Positions 24,047 through 32,919 of a stretch of DNA of 41,501 bases are shown here, in pieces (within the stretch, counting starts at the first letter, position 1; the number at the start of each line of letters is the position of its first letter). Below the pieces are notes generated by a model, which saw only the letters and a list, made by a program, of their open reading frames with translations, made no database searches and was not told where the DNA came from. Source of the DNA: Streptomyces niveus. Lineage in GTDB: Bacteria > Actinomycetota > Actinomycetes > Streptomycetales > Streptomycetaceae. The stretch is from positions 1 to 41,501 of the forward strand of contig NZ_MDCR01000097.1 of NCBI RefSeq assembly GCF_001723055.1, read 5' to 3'. A program made the position numbers and the translations under genes.

Positions 24047-24922
24047 TCAGTTCTTCTGGATCTGGTCGAAGCTCAGCTCGACCGGAGTCTCGCGGCCGAA
24101 GATCTCGACGAGGCCCTTGACCTTCTTCGAGTCGGCGTTGATCTCGTTGATCGTCGCCTGGAGCGTCGCGAACGGGCCGTCGGTGACGGTGACCGAGTCG
24201 CCGACCTCGAAGTCCAGCACCTGGACCTCGACCTTGCGGGACGGGACCGGCTTGCCCTCGGCCTCGGCCGCCTCGCGCGCGGCCTTCTCCTCGGCCTCGG
24301 GGGCGAGCATCTTGACGATCTCGTCCAGGGTCAGCGGGTACGGGTCGTAGGCGTTGCCGACGAAGCCGGTGACGCCCGGTGTGTTCCGTACGACACCCCA
24401 GGACTCGTTCGTCAGGTCCATCCGCACCAGGACGTAGCCCGGGAGCTTGTTCTGGCGGACGTTCTTGCGCTCGCCGTTCTTGATCTGGACGATCTCTTCC
24501 TCGGGCACCTCGGCCGAGTAGATGAAGTCCTCGACGTTGAGCGAGACGGCGCGCTGTTCCAGGTTGGCCTTCACGCGCTTCTCGTAGCCCGCGTACGTGT
24601 GGATGACGTACCACTCGCCGGGCAGGGTGCGCAGCTCCTCGCGGAGCGCGGCGACGGGGTCGGCAGCGGCGGCGGGCTCTTCGACGAGCTCGACGTCGTC
24701 GCCGTCGTCCTCGGTGGCCTCGTCAGCGGCTTCGGCTTCGGCGGTCTCGGCCTCGTCCGTGTCCTCGACGTGCAGCGCCGACTCCTCGGCCGGCTCGCCG
24801 GCCTCGGCGTCAGCGGCTTCGGCCTGGTCTGGCTCGACAGCGTCCGCCGCCTCGACGATGTCGGTCTCGTCCTTGCGGGACGCGGCCGACTCGTTGGCGT
24901 CGTTCAGGTTCGGGTCAGACAC
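24047..24922 (-). CDS. nusG: Transcription termination/antitermination factor NusG
   Basis: The 291-residue protein has a long acidic N-terminal extension (about 105 residues, rich in E, A and D), typical of Streptomyces. The NGN domain follows ([46 protein letters not shown]), then a C-terminal KOW domain ([19 protein letters not shown]). It binds RNA polymerase and couples it to Rho or the ribosome. It follows secE by 80 bp. Confidence 0.97.
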   Translation of the reverse strand: MSDPNLNDANESAASRKDETDIVEAADAVEPDQAEAADAEAGEPAEESALHVEDTDEAETAEAEAADEATEDDGDDVELVEEPAAAADPVAALREELRTLPGEWYVIHTYAGYEKRVKANLEQRAVSLNVEDFIYSAEVPEEEIVQIKNGERKNVRQNKLPGYVLVRMDLTNESWGVVRNTPGVTGFVGNAYDPYPLTLDEIVKMLAPEAEEKAAREAAEAEGKPVPSRKVEVQVLDFEVGDSVTVTDGPFATLQATINEINADSKKVKGLVEIFGRETPVELSFDQIQKN

Positions 24923-25002
24923 GTTGGCTGCTTCTTCCTGGCTTCACGATGGGTGGAACATGCGGAAAGGGACGCCTGTGGGCGCCCTCCGCCTCCGCGG
25001 CT

Positions 25003-25293
25003 CTAGCCGAAGACGTACTTGACTACTCTCTGGAAGCCGTAGTCCATCACGGTCACCAGACCGATCATGACGACGACGAAGACGATCACAACAGTCGTGT
25101 AGGTCGTCAGCTGGTTGCGAGTCGGCCAGACGACCTTGCGCAGCTCCGCGACGATCTGACGGTAGAAGAGCGCGAGACGGCCCAGGGGGCCCTTCTTCCC
25201 GCGCTTGCCGCCCTTGCGGCTCTTCTTGTTCGACTCGGGGGTCTCGTCATCGTCAGCATCAGGCTTGTCGATGGAGCCCACGGCGTCCGTCAC
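25003..25293 (-). CDS. secE: Preprotein translocase subunit SecE
   Basis: The 96-residue protein has a charged N-terminal tail (KKSRKGGKRGKKG), the amphipathic helix LALFYRQIVAELRKVVWPTR typical of SecE, and one membrane span (VVIVFVVVMIGLVTVMDYG). It clamps SecY in the Sec channel. The tRNA-Trp gene lies 110 bp upstream on the same strand, an arrangement shared with mycobacteria. Confidence 0.96.
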   Translation of the reverse strand: MTDAVGSIDKPDADDDETPESNKKSRKGGKRGKKGPLGRLALFYRQIVAELRKVVWPTRNQLTTYTTVVIVFVVVMIGLVTVMDYGFQRVVKYVFG

Positions 25294-25402
25294 GCTCTCT
25301 CACCTGATTCCGGGTCGTGGCCGTGCCGCGCCCGGTGGAGCCGCACGGCAGTGCTTTTGAAGTACGTACATGCGCACGCATCCTGGCGAAGGATGTGTGT
25401 AG

Positions 25403-25475
25403 CAGGGCCGGAGGGACTTGAACCCCCAACCGCTGGTTTTGGAGACCAGTGCTCTACCAATTGAGCTACGACCCT
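25403..25475 (-). tRNA. tRNA-Trp (CCA)
   Basis: A 73-nt cloverleaf: acceptor AGGGTCG/CGGCCCT, D arm GCTCAATTGGTAGAGC, anticodon loop CTCCAAA giving CCA, and T loop TTCAAGT. The CCA tail is not encoded. It lies just upstream of secE on the same strand. A weak -10 (TAGGTT, 25489-25494) sits 13-19 nt before the 5' end. Confidence 0.97.
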
Positions 25476-25701
25476 TTGCGTTTTCCCCAACCTACCGCAT
25501 CCGACCCGGAGCACGGTGTGTGCGGATCGGCGGTGGCGGGTGAGGGCCAACGACCAGTGAGTGTACGTGCTCGGGGGCCATGCGTCGAACAGGTAACACC
25601 GGACCGGCTCTTGTCCGAACCTGTCCACTCTCCGACCGTGGGCTGTCCAGTCGGCGAAACCCCGGTGCCCGGCTCTCGGGGGGTCTGGGACCATGGCCCG
25701 C

Positions 25702-26928
25702 ATGAGCGCTGCAATTCCTCCGACCGAGCGCCGGGTCTCCGCCCGAGTCGGCGCAATCTCCGAGTCCGCCACCCTCGCAGTCGATGCCAAGGCCAAGGCC
25801 CTCAAGGCGGCGGGCCGGCCGGTGATCGGCTTCGGTGCGGGTGAGCCCGACTTCCCGACGCCCGGCTACATCGTCGAGGCCGCGAGTGACGCCTGCCACA
25901 ACCCGAAGTACCACCGCTACACGCCGGCCGGCGGGCTCCCCGAGCTCAAGGCCGCCATCGTCGCGAAGACGCTGCGTGACTCCGGGTACGAGATCGACCC
26001 CGCCCAGGTCCTGGTGACCAACGGCGGCAAGCAGGCGATCTACGAGGCGTTCGCCGCGATCCTCGACCCGGGCGACGAGGTCATCGTCCCGGCCCCGTAC
26101 TGGACGACGTACCCCGAGTCGATCCGGCTGGCCGGCGGTGTCCCGGTGGAGATCGTGGCCGACGAGACCACGGGCTACCGGGTCTCCGTCGAGCAGTTGG
26201 AGGCGGCGCGCACGGAGCGTACGAAGGTCGTGCTCTTCGTCTCCCCCTCCAACCCGACCGGCGCCGTCTACAGCCGCGAGGACACGGAGGCCGTGGGCCG
26301 CTGGGCCGTCGAGCACGGGCTGTGGGTGCTGACGGACGAGATCTACGAGCACCTGGTGTACGGGGACGCCGAGTTCACCTCGCTGCCCGCGGTCGTCCCG
26401 GAGCTGCGCGACAAGTGCGTCGTGGTCAACGGTGTCGCCAAGACGTACGCGATGACCGGCTGGCGGGTGGGCTGGGTCATCGGCCCCAAGGACGTGGTGA
26501 AGGCCGCGACGAACCTGCAGTCGCACGCGACGTCGAACGTGGCCAACGTGTCGCAGGCCGCCGCTCTCGCCGCGCTCACCGGCGGCCTGGAGGCGGTGGC
26601 CGAGATGCGGACCGCGTTCGACCGGCGCCGGGGCACGATCGTGCGGATGCTCAACGAGATCGACGGTGTGGTCTGCCCGGAGCCCGAGGGCGCCTTCTAC
26701 GTGTACCCGTCGGTGAAGGCGCTGCTCGGCAAGGAGATCCGCGGCAAGCGCCCGGAGTCCTCGGTCGACCTGGCCACCCTGATCCTCGAAGAGGCCGAGG
26801 TCGCGGTCGTGCCGGGTGAGGCGTTCGGTACGCCGGGGTATCTGCGGCTGTCGTACGCGCTGGGCGACGAGGACCTGGTGGAGGGTGTGGCACGGCTCCA
26901 GAAGCTGCTGGCGGAGGCCCGCGACTGA
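25702..26928 (+). CDS. aspC: Pyridoxal-phosphate aminotransferase, aspartate aminotransferase type
   Basis: From ATG 25702 the protein has 408 residues. It is a class I aminotransferase of the Ib (prokaryotic AspAT) type: [45 protein letters not shown], the PLP-binding lysine K247 in [16 protein letters not shown], and the C-terminal arginine motif GYLRLSYA. It likely interconverts aspartate/oxaloacetate with glutamate/2-oxoglutarate; activity on other amino acids or prephenate is possible for this subgroup. An ATG three codons earlier (25693) is an alternative. It is transcribed away from tRNA-Trp-secE and ends in its own terminator. Confidence 0.92.
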   Translation: MSAAIPPTERRVSARVGAISESATLAVDAKAKALKAAGRPVIGFGAGEPDFPTPGYIVEAASDACHNPKYHRYTPAGGLPELKAAIVAKTLRDSGYEIDPAQVLVTNGGKQAIYEAFAAILDPGDEVIVPAPYWTTYPESIRLAGGVPVEIVADETTGYRVSVEQLEAARTERTKVVLFVSPSNPTGAVYSREDTEAVGRWAVEHGLWVLTDEIYEHLVYGDAEFTSLPAVVPELRDKCVVVNGVAKTYAMTGWRVGWVIGPKDVVKAATNLQSHATSNVANVSQAAALAALTGGLEAVAEMRTAFDRRRGTIVRMLNEIDGVVCPEPEGAFYVYPSVKALLGKEIRGKRPESSVDLATLILEEAEVAVVPGEAFGTPGYLRLSYALGDEDLVEGVARLQKLLAEARD

Positions 26929-26942
26929 GTGTCGTCCGACGA

Positions 26943-26978
26943 GAACGGGTCCCCGGCGCGACGTCCGGGGGCCCGTTC
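26943..26978 (+). terminator. Terminator after aspC
   Basis: Arms GAACGGG-T-CCCCGG and CCGGGG-G-CCCGTTC around CGCGACGT, followed by TTTCGTT. It starts 15 nt after the stop codon. Confidence 0.8.
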
Positions 26979-27061
26979 TTTCGTTCGGGATTTCGTTCGG
27001 GCGGCGACCCGAAGGGAGAAAGGGACTCCCGCACTCCGGCTGAGTACGGCAAGATCCATGG

Positions 27062-28117
27062 ATGGAGAACGTTTCCGGCCCCCCGACTGACGACCGCGCC
27101 ATCCGCGACATCCGTCTGCTGCCCAAGGCCCATCTGCATCTGCACTTCACCGGCTCGATGCGGCCCACGACCTTGCTGGAGCTGGCCGACAAGTACGGCG
27201 TCCATCTGCCCGACGCGCTGACCGGCGGTGAGCCGCCCCAGCTACGGGCCACCGACGAGCGGGGCTGGTTCCGCTTCCAGCGGCTCTACGACATCGCCCG
27301 GTCGTGCCTGCGCTCCCCCGAGGACATCCAGCGGCTGGTGCGCGAGGCGGCCGAGGAGGACGTCCGGGACGGGTCCGAGTGGCTGGAGATCCAGGTCGAC
27401 CCCACCTCGTACGCCCCGCTGCTCGGCGGGCTGATCCCGGCGCTGGAGATCATCCTGGACGCCGTGGACTCGGCGGCCAGGGACACCGGGCTCGGGATGC
27501 GCGTCGTGGTGGCGGCGAACCGGATGAAGCACCCGCTGGACGCCCGCACGCTGGCGCGGCTCGCCGTGCGGTACGCGGACCGGGGTGTGGTCGGGTTCGG
27601 GCTGTCGAACGACGAACGCCGGGGCATGGCGCGGGACTTCGACCGGGCCTTCGCGATCGCGCGGGAGGGCGGGCTGCTCGCGGCGCCGCACGGCGGTGAG
27701 CTGAGCGGGCCCTCGTCGGTACGGGACTGCCTGGACGATCTGCGCGCGACCCGGGTCGGGCACGGCGTACGGGCGGCCGAGGATCCGCGGCTGCTGCGGA
27801 AGCTGGCGGAGCGCGGGGTGACGTGCGAGGTGTGCCCGGCGTCGAACGTGGCGCTGGGCGTCTACGAGAAGCCCGCCGACGTACCCCTGCGGACTCTGTT
27901 CGACGCGGGGGTGCCGATGGCGCTGGGCGCCGACGATCCGCTGCTCTTCGGGGCACGGCTGGCCGCGCAGTACGAGCTCGTGCGCAAGCACCACGGCTTC
28001 ACGGACGTCGAACTGGCGGAGCTGGCACGGCAGTCGGTACGCGGGTCGGCGGCGCCCGCCGGGGCGCGGGACAAGATGCTCGCCGGGATCGACGGGTGGC
28101 TGGCGGACACGCCCTAG
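27062..28117 (+). CDS. Adenosine deaminase
   Basis: The 351-residue TIM-barrel zinc hydrolase has PKAHLHLHFTGSM (metal ligands H26 and H28), APHGGE (metal His plus catalytic Glu), ATRVGHGVRA (His) and GADDPLLF (Asp). It should convert adenosine to inosine in purine salvage; adenine or a modified purine nucleoside is also possible for this family. Family members usually carry DG after the HLH, where this protein has TG. The gene converges on the TetR gene and shares the CTAG stop tetranucleotide with it. Confidence 0.9.
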   Translation: MENVSGPPTDDRAIRDIRLLPKAHLHLHFTGSMRPTTLLELADKYGVHLPDALTGGEPPQLRATDERGWFRFQRLYDIARSCLRSPEDIQRLVREAAEEDVRDGSEWLEIQVDPTSYAPLLGGLIPALEIILDAVDSAARDTGLGMRVVVAANRMKHPLDARTLARLAVRYADRGVVGFGLSNDERRGMARDFDRAFAIAREGGLLAAPHGGELSGPSSVRDCLDDLRATRVGHGVRAAEDPRLLRKLAERGVTCEVCPASNVALGVYEKPADVPLRTLFDAGVPMALGADDPLLFGARLAAQYELVRKHHGFTDVELAELARQSVRGSAAPAGARDKMLAGIDGWLADTP

Positions 28118-28716
28118 GGGTTGAGGCCGGTGAGGGCCGTCCGTACGAGTGCCGGGGCGAACTCGTCGAGTGGGGTGACCTGTTCGCCGTCCGGGAAGGC
28201 CTTCAGGAAGGCCCGCTGGAGGCACGCGCCGAGTAGCAGCGAGGCCACCGCGTCCGCGTCGGTGTCGGCCCGTACGCGGCCGGCCTCGCGTTCGGCGCGC
28301 AGGTAGGCGGCGAGCGCGCGCAGCGGCCGGTGCGGGCCCGCTCCCAGGGCGTGGACCCCCTCGGCGTGGCGGCGCAGCAGCGCGGGCTCGGCGAAGAGTG
28401 AGGCGCCGATCGGGAAGGTCGCCTCGTAGAAGAGGGCCGCCTTGCGGACGACCTCGGTGAGGTTGTCCTCGACGCTGCGGCCGGCGCTCGCGTCGAAGGG
28501 GCCTTCCGCGAGTTCGGAGAGCAGCGGGCCGAGGCGGGGCAGCCGTTCCTCCAGCACGCGCAGGAAGAGTTCCTCCTTGCCGGAGAAGTACTTGTAGAGG
28601 GCGGCCTCCGAGCAGCCGGCGGCGCGGGCGATCTCCTTCGTGGTGGCGCGCGCCAGCCCGATGGTGCCCATCAGCTGGGCGGCGGCGTCGAGAATGCGGG
28701 CCCGCGCGGGCTTCAT
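28114..28716 (-). CDS. TetR-family transcriptional regulator
   Basis: From ATG 28716 the protein has 200 residues: an N-terminal helix-turn-helix (ATTKEIARAAGCSEAALYKYFSGKEELF) and a helical ligand-binding domain. It is divergent from the NAD(P)-binding protein gene at 28822, with two inverted repeats (28755-28797) between them, so it very likely represses both. Its stop overlaps that of adenosine deaminase. Confidence 0.9.
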   Translation of the reverse strand: MKPARARILDAAAQLMGTIGLARATTKEIARAAGCSEAALYKYFSGKEELFLRVLEERLPRLGPLLSELAEGPFDASAGRSVEDNLTEVVRKAALFYEATFPIGASLFAEPALLRRHAEGVHALGAGPHRPLRALAAYLRAEREAGRVRADTDADAVASLLLGACLQRAFLKAFPDGEQVTPLDEFAPALVRTALTGLNP

Positions 28717-28754
28717 AGGTGCTCTCCGATCGCCATGACGACGCTTGACGTGAG

Positions 28755-28797
28755 GTGGGTGAGTACTCACCATAGAGGTGAGTGAATACTCACCCAC
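28755..28797. promoter_or_regulatory. Double operator between the TetR gene and its divergent neighbour
   Basis: The same arms GGTGAGT/ACTCACC occur twice: with no spacer at 28758-28771 and with a 4-nt spacer at 28777-28794. The flanks extend the symmetry (GTGGGTGAGT at the left edge, ACTCACCCAC at the right), so the whole 43 bp is roughly palindromic. This fits binding by two TetR dimers. Confidence 0.8.
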
Positions 28798-28821
28798 CAG
28801 AGAGCGGAAGAGGCGAGGACG

Positions 28822-29457
28822 ATGAAGCTCACCGTGTTCGGGGCGACCGGCGGCGTCGGCCGGGAGATCGTGCGGCAGGGCCTGGCGACGGGTCATCAGG
28901 TCACGGCGGTGGTGCGGGACCCGGCGCGGCTGGACGTCACCGGGGACGGCCTCGAGGTGTTCACCGCGACCGCGTTCGACGACCCGGAGTCGTTGCGGCC
29001 CGCCGTGGCGGGGCGGGACGCGGTGCTGTCGGGCGTCGGCCCGCGCGGTCGCAAGGACGCGGGGCTGGCGGCGCCGGTGACCCGCTCGATCCTGCGGGCG
29101 ATGGACGCGGAGGGGGTGCGCCGGCTGGTGGTGGTGAGCGCGGCCCCGGTCGGCGAAGTACCGCCCGGCGAGCCGCTGTTGGGGCGGCTGGCCATGGGCG
29201 TGGTCAAGATCGTGCTGAAGCCCGTCTACACCGACCTGGCCCACATGGAGGAGGAGTTGGCCCGCAGCGGCACGGACTGGACCTCCGCCCGGCCCCCGCA
29301 GCTCGTGGACAGGCCGGTGACGGGCGTCTACCGGGCCGTGGTGGGCGCGAATCCGCGCGGCGGCAGCAAGATCGGCCGCCCGGACCTGGCCCACGCGATG
29401 CTGGCGATGCTCGACGACCCGGCGACGGTGCGGCAGCCGGTGGGGGTCGCGTACTAG
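28822..29457 (+). CDS. NAD(P)-binding Rossmann-fold oxidoreductase (SDR-like)
   Basis: The 211-residue protein begins with the dinucleotide motif VFGATGGVGREIV and has VRRLVVVSAAPVG, PVYTDLAHMEEELARSG and TDWTSARPPQL, as in the atypical SDR/NmrA-like "NAD(P)H-binding" group (YwnB/BVR-B-like). The substrate is unknown. It is divergent from a TetR regulator with paired operators, so it is probably induced by the TetR ligand. A GGAAGAGGCGAGGA ribosome site precedes the ATG. Confidence 0.85.
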   Translation: MKLTVFGATGGVGREIVRQGLATGHQVTAVVRDPARLDVTGDGLEVFTATAFDDPESLRPAVAGRDAVLSGVGPRGRKDAGLAAPVTRSILRAMDAEGVRRLVVVSAAPVGEVPPGEPLLGRLAMGVVKIVLKPVYTDLAHMEEELARSGTDWTSARPPQLVDRPVTGVYRAVVGANPRGGSKIGRPDLAHAMLAMLDDPATVRQPVGVAY

Positions 29458-29507
29458 GGCGTGTCCGCGAAGTCCCGTACGGACGACGGCGCCTCTTTAG
29501 GAGGAGG

Positions 29508-29936
29508 TCAGTTGGTGAAGCGGCGTACCTCCTCCGGGTGGATCACGAGACGCACCTGGTCGGTGGCCATCATCGCGGCGAGTTCGTCCGCGCGGGCGGG
29601 GTCGTCCAGGTCCCAGTAGCGGGCGGCCAGACGGGCGCAGAGGTCATGGGCCCCGTCGGGTTCCACCGTGGTGCGCCCGGCGACCGACAGCCAGCGCTCG
29701 CGTTCGCCCACCGGGGCGGCGACGACGATCGAGGCCCGGGGGTCGCCGCGCAGGCGCCGTACCTTGACCGTCTCCGGGCCCGTGAACAGCTGGATCGTGC
29801 CCTCGGCGGTGGCTTCGAACCACACGGGCCGGGGCTGTGGCGGGACCGGTCCCCCGGCCACGGACAGGAAGCCGTGCAGGGGGCGGCGGAGGAATTCGAG
29901 GTCCCCGGGGGTCAGCGACGTGGCGTCGGTGCTCAT
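29508..29936 (-). CDS. Pyridoxamine 5'-phosphate oxidase-fold flavin/F420-dependent protein
   Basis: The 142-residue split-barrel protein has FLSVAGGPVPPQPRPVWFEA, TGPETVKVRRLRGDPRASIVV and ERWLSVAGRTTVE, the pattern of the PPOX-class F420- or FMN-dependent family. The substrate is not predictable. The start ATG at 29936 overlaps the NmrA gene stop (TGATG), and AGGA lies 5 nt before it; the GTG one codon earlier is too close to that site. Confidence 0.82.
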   Translation of the reverse strand: MSTDATSLTPGDLEFLRRPLHGFLSVAGGPVPPQPRPVWFEATAEGTIQLFTGPETVKVRRLRGDPRASIVVAAPVGERERWLSVAGRTTVEPDGAHDLCARLAARYWDLDDPARADELAAMMATDQVRLVIHPEEVRRFTN

Positions 29937-30796
29937 CACAGTCCTTCCGGTGGGCGAATGGGCTGGTGCCAGGCTCCCGCCGCGGCGGCCCGTACGACGT
30001 ACTCCTCGAAGGTGCGCGGCGCCCGTCCCAGTACGGAGGCGAGGTCGTCCGTCGTCTCGGCGAACAGCCCGCGTTCCATGAGCGTGAACATCTCGGCGAC
30101 GTGCCGGGCGTCGTCCTCGCCCACGCCCTCGGCGACGAGCGCCTCGACGTACTCGGCGGACGGGATCCGCCGGTAGGCGATGGGCCGCCCGGACGCCCGG
30201 GAGATCAGCTCGACGGCCTCACCGAAGGTGAGGGCACGGGGCCCGGTCAGCTCGTAGATCCGTCCGGCGTGCCGGCCGGGCTCGGTCAGCACCTTGACTG
30301 CGGTGTCGGCGATGTCCTCGATGTCGATGAACGGCTCGGGCACCGTGTCGGCCGGGAGCGCCAGTTCACCGGCGACGAGCGGGGCGTGGAAGACGTCCTC
30401 GTCGAAGTTCTGGTTGAAGTTCGACGCCCGCAGGACGGTCCACTCCAGCGCCGAGCCGCGTACGGCGTCCTCGGCCGAGCGCATGTCCAGACCGAAGGCG
30501 GAGTCGCCCCAGGTGTCGGCGCCGCGCCCGGAGAGCAGGACCAGGCGCCGTACGCCGGCGGCCTCGGCCCGCTTCACGAACTCGTGCGCCGGGCCCGGCA
30601 CGCCCGGTGGCACGACATAGGCGACGGTGATGTCCCGCAGGGCCGCGTCCCAGCCGCCGGGGTCCGACCAGTCGAAGCGGGTCGCGCTCGACCGGGAGGC
30701 GGCGCGTACGGGCGTGCCGCGAAGGCGCAGCCGGGCGAGGACCCGTCGGCCGGTCTTGCCGGTCGCGCCGAGGACAAGGGTGTTTTCGGTGTTCAT
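29936..30796 (-). CDS. NmrA-family NAD(P)-binding protein
   Basis: The 286-residue protein begins MNTENTLVLGATGKTGRRVLARL and has the RLVLLSGRGADTWG and WTVLRASNFNQNF motifs of NmrA/TMR-type NAD(P)-binding proteins. Its C-terminal half resembles quinone-oxidoreductase-like NmrA proteins (YELTGPRALTFGEAVELIS). Such proteins are quinone reductases or redox sensors. It is divergent from an AraC-family activator (82 bp apart) and coupled to the PPOX gene, so the three form one locus. Confidence 0.88.
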   Translation of the reverse strand: MNTENTLVLGATGKTGRRVLARLRLRGTPVRAASRSSATRFDWSDPGGWDAALRDITVAYVVPPGVPGPAHEFVKRAEAAGVRRLVLLSGRGADTWGDSAFGLDMRSAEDAVRGSALEWTVLRASNFNQNFDEDVFHAPLVAGELALPADTVPEPFIDIEDIADTAVKVLTEPGRHAGRIYELTGPRALTFGEAVELISRASGRPIAYRRIPSAEYVEALVAEGVGEDDARHVAEMFTLMERGLFAETTDDLASVLGRAPRTFEEYVVRAAAAGAWHQPIRPPEGL

Positions 30797-30864
30797 GGGT
30801 CGATTGAACAAGGCCCGATCGGACGATTCCATGGGTGAGGAGCCGGATCGCATGTCCATTCGTC

Positions 30865-30870
30865 TAGCCT
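30865..30870 (+). promoter_or_regulatory. -10 element of a probable leaderless promoter (araC-type gene)
   Basis: TAGCCT ends 7 nt before the GTG at 30878, so transcription would start at or next to the start codon. No ribosome site and no clear -35 are present. Confidence 0.5.
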
Positions 30871-30877
30871 CGGCGGT

Positions 30878-31885
30878 GTGGATGTCTTCAGCGATCTGAT
30901 CCGCGGCGTACGGGCCCACGGCTCGTTGTTCGCCAGCTCGACCCTGTCCCCGCCCTGGGCGCTCCACTTCGTGGACGGCGCGCCGCTGACCCTGTGCACC
31001 GTCATCGACGGGGCGGGGTGGCTCGTACCGGAGGGCCGGCCGCCCGAGTTGCTGCGCGCCCGCGAGACGATCGTCGTACGCGGCCCGGGGACGTTCACCT
31101 TCGTGGACGAGGTCGGCACCACGGCCGAGCCGATCGAGTGCGGCGAGGACTGCGCGACGCCCGAGCAGGGCGGGACCCGGCACCGGCTCGGCTGGCACGA
31201 CCCCGGTGGGGACGCCGGTGGCTGCGGGGGCGGTCAGGTGTACGGCGGAGACGGCCAGGGGTACGGCCGGGGGAACGGCCCGGGGGCGACGACGCTGATC
31301 GTCGGCGCCTATCCGGTACGCGGCGAGATCAGCCGCCGGCTGCTGGAGGCGCTGCCCGTCGTCCTGCGCGCGGACGACGGGGGCGCGAGTGACGCCGTGC
31401 TGGACCATCTCGCCGCCGAGGTCGCCGTCGATACGCCGGGCCAGCAGGTCGTGCTCGACCGGCTGCTGGACTGGATGCTGGTCTGCACGCTGCGCGAGTG
31501 GTTCGACCGGCCGGGCGGCGAACGCCCGGCCTGGTGGGCCGCCCAGCGGGACCCGGTGGTCGGCGACGCGCTGCGGCTGCTGCACGCCGAACCGGCGGCG
31601 CCGTGGACGGTCGCGGCGCTGGCCGGGCGTACGGGGGTGTCGCGTTCGACGCTGGCCAAGCGGTTCGCGGACCTGGTCGGCGAACCTCCGCTGACCTATC
31701 TGACCCGCTGGCGCATGACGCTCGCGGCCGATCTGCTGGTCGAGCAGGACGACGCGACCGTCGCGGATGTCGCCCGCGCCGTGGGCTACTCGGACCCGTT
31801 CGGGTTCAGCGCGGCGTTCAAACGGGTCCGGGGCGCCAACCCGAGCGAGTTCAGAGGCTCACGCCGACCGTCACCGGCTCGTTGA
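30878..31885 (+). CDS. AraC-family transcriptional regulator (cupin N-terminus)
   Basis: The 335-residue protein has an N-terminal cupin-type sensor (SSTLSPPWALHFVDGAPLTL, LLRARETIVVRGPGTFTFVD) and a C-terminal double helix-turn-helix (TVAALAGRTGVSRSTLAKRF, then VADVARAVGYSDPFGFSAAF). A glycine-rich insert (about residues 108-136, with GYGRG-type repeats) interrupts the sensor. The start is GTG with a -10 only 7 nt upstream. It is divergent from NmrA-PPOX, which it probably controls. The last 35 bp overlap the 3' end of murB on the opposite strand. Confidence 0.88.
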   Translation: MDVFSDLIRGVRAHGSLFASSTLSPPWALHFVDGAPLTLCTVIDGAGWLVPEGRPPELLRARETIVVRGPGTFTFVDEVGTTAEPIECGEDCATPEQGGTRHRLGWHDPGGDAGGCGGGQVYGGDGQGYGRGNGPGATTLIVGAYPVRGEISRRLLEALPVVLRADDGGASDAVLDHLAAEVAVDTPGQQVVLDRLLDWMLVCTLREWFDRPGGERPAWWAAQRDPVVGDALRLLHAEPAAPWTVAALAGRTGVSRSTLAKRFADLVGEPPLTYLTRWRMTLAADLLVEQDDATVADVARAVGYSDPFGFSAAFKRVRGANPSEFRGSRRPSPAR

Positions 31886-32906
31886 CCAGGGTGATCCCGA
31901 ACGCGTCCCGCACCCCCGCGACGACCTCCCTGGCGAGGGCCAGCAGGTCCTCGGTGGTGGCGTCGCCCCGGTTGGTCAGGGCGAGCGTGTGCTTCGTGGA
32001 GATGCGCGCCGGGCCCGCCCCGTACCCCTTCGTGAAGCCCGCGCGGTCGATCAGCCACGCCGCCGACGTCTTCGTACGGCCCTCCCCCGCCGGGAACGCG
32101 GGCGGGGTGACGTCCGGGCCCAGCCGCTCAGCCGCGCGGGCGAGGAAGGCCGCGTACTGCGCGTCGTCGAGGATCGGGTTGGTGAAGAACGAGCCGGCCG
32201 ACCAGGTGTCGTGGTCCGCCGGATCGAGCACCATGCCCTTGCCGGCGCGCAGTTCGAGCACGGTCAGACGGGCGGTGGCCGCCGGGACCCGGTCGCCGGG
32301 TTCGACGCCGAGCGCGCGGGCCGTCTCCGCGTACTTGACCGGGGCGGAGAGCCCGCCCGCGTCCTCCAGCGCGAACCGGACGCGCAGGACGACGTAACGC
32401 TCGGGGTGCTCTTTGAAGCGGCTGTGGCGGTACGAGAACTCGCACTCGGCGTTGGTGAGGGTCCGGGTCTCGCCGGTGGCCCTGTCGTACGCGACGACCT
32501 CGGTGATGGTGCTGGAGACCTCCTGGCCGTACGCGCCCACGTTCTGGATCGGTGTGGCGCCGGCCGAGCCGGGGATGCCGGCCAGGCACTCGATGCCCGC
32601 CAGACCGGCGTCGACGGTGCGGGCGACGGCGTCGGTCCAGATCTCGCCGGCGGCCAGTTCCAGCGTCGTACCCGTGAGGTCGAAGCCGCGCGTCGCGATC
32701 CGCAGGGCGGTGCCGTCGAAGCCCTTGTCGCCGATGACCAGGTTGCTGCCGCCGCCGATGATCAGCAGCGGCGTGCCCGCGTCGTCCGCCTCGCGCACGG
32801 CCGCGACGACCTCGGCGTCGGTGGTCGCGGTGATCAGCCGGGCGACGGGGCCGCCGAGGCGGAAGGTGGTCAGGGGGGCGAGGGGGGCGTCGTGGAGTTC
32901 CTGCAC
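31851..32906 (-). CDS. murB: UDP-N-acetylenolpyruvoylglucosamine reductase
   Basis: The 351-residue FAD enzyme reduces UDP-GlcNAc-enolpyruvate to UDP-MurNAc using NADPH, the second step of peptidoglycan precursor synthesis. Visible are LTTFRLGGPVARL, LIIGGGSNLVIGD, GIPGSAGATPIQNVGAYGQE (FAD binding), the SYRHSRFKE region, WSAGSFFTNP with the catalytic serine, and the C-terminal TKHTLALTNRG. The start is GTG 32906 with a -10 (TAGTCT) only 6 nt upstream and no ribosome site, so the mRNA is probably leaderless. It is a single gene after the hadB terminator. Confidence 0.96.
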   Translation of the reverse strand: MQELHDAPLAPLTTFRLGGPVARLITATTDAEVVAAVREADDAGTPLLIIGGGSNLVIGDKGFDGTALRIATRGFDLTGTTLELAAGEIWTDAVARTVDAGLAGIECLAGIPGSAGATPIQNVGAYGQEVSSTITEVVAYDRATGETRTLTNAECEFSYRHSRFKEHPERYVVLRVRFALEDAGGLSAPVKYAETARALGVEPGDRVPAATARLTVLELRAGKGMVLDPADHDTWSAGSFFTNPILDDAQYAAFLARAAERLGPDVTPPAFPAGEGRTKTSAAWLIDRAGFTKGYGAGPARISTKHTLALTNRGDATTEDLLALAREVVAGVRDAFGITLVNEPVTVGVSL

Positions 32907-32912
32907 GGCACA

Positions 32913-32918
32913 AGACTA
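32913..32918 (-). promoter_or_regulatory. -10 element of a probable leaderless murB promoter
   Basis: On the minus strand TAGTCT ends 6 nt before the murB GTG. No Shine-Dalgarno sequence lies between. Confidence 0.5.
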
Positions 32919-32919
32919 C

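Noticed and set aside
28114..29394. A longer, 426-codon version of the TetR gene starting at 29394
   Set aside because: The extension runs antisense through the neighbouring NAD(P)-binding gene and its operator; TetR similarity starts at 28716.
29936..31585. A 549-codon version of the NmrA gene
   Set aside because: The extra N-terminal part is antisense to the AraC-type gene; the Rossmann motif begins immediately after ATG 30796.
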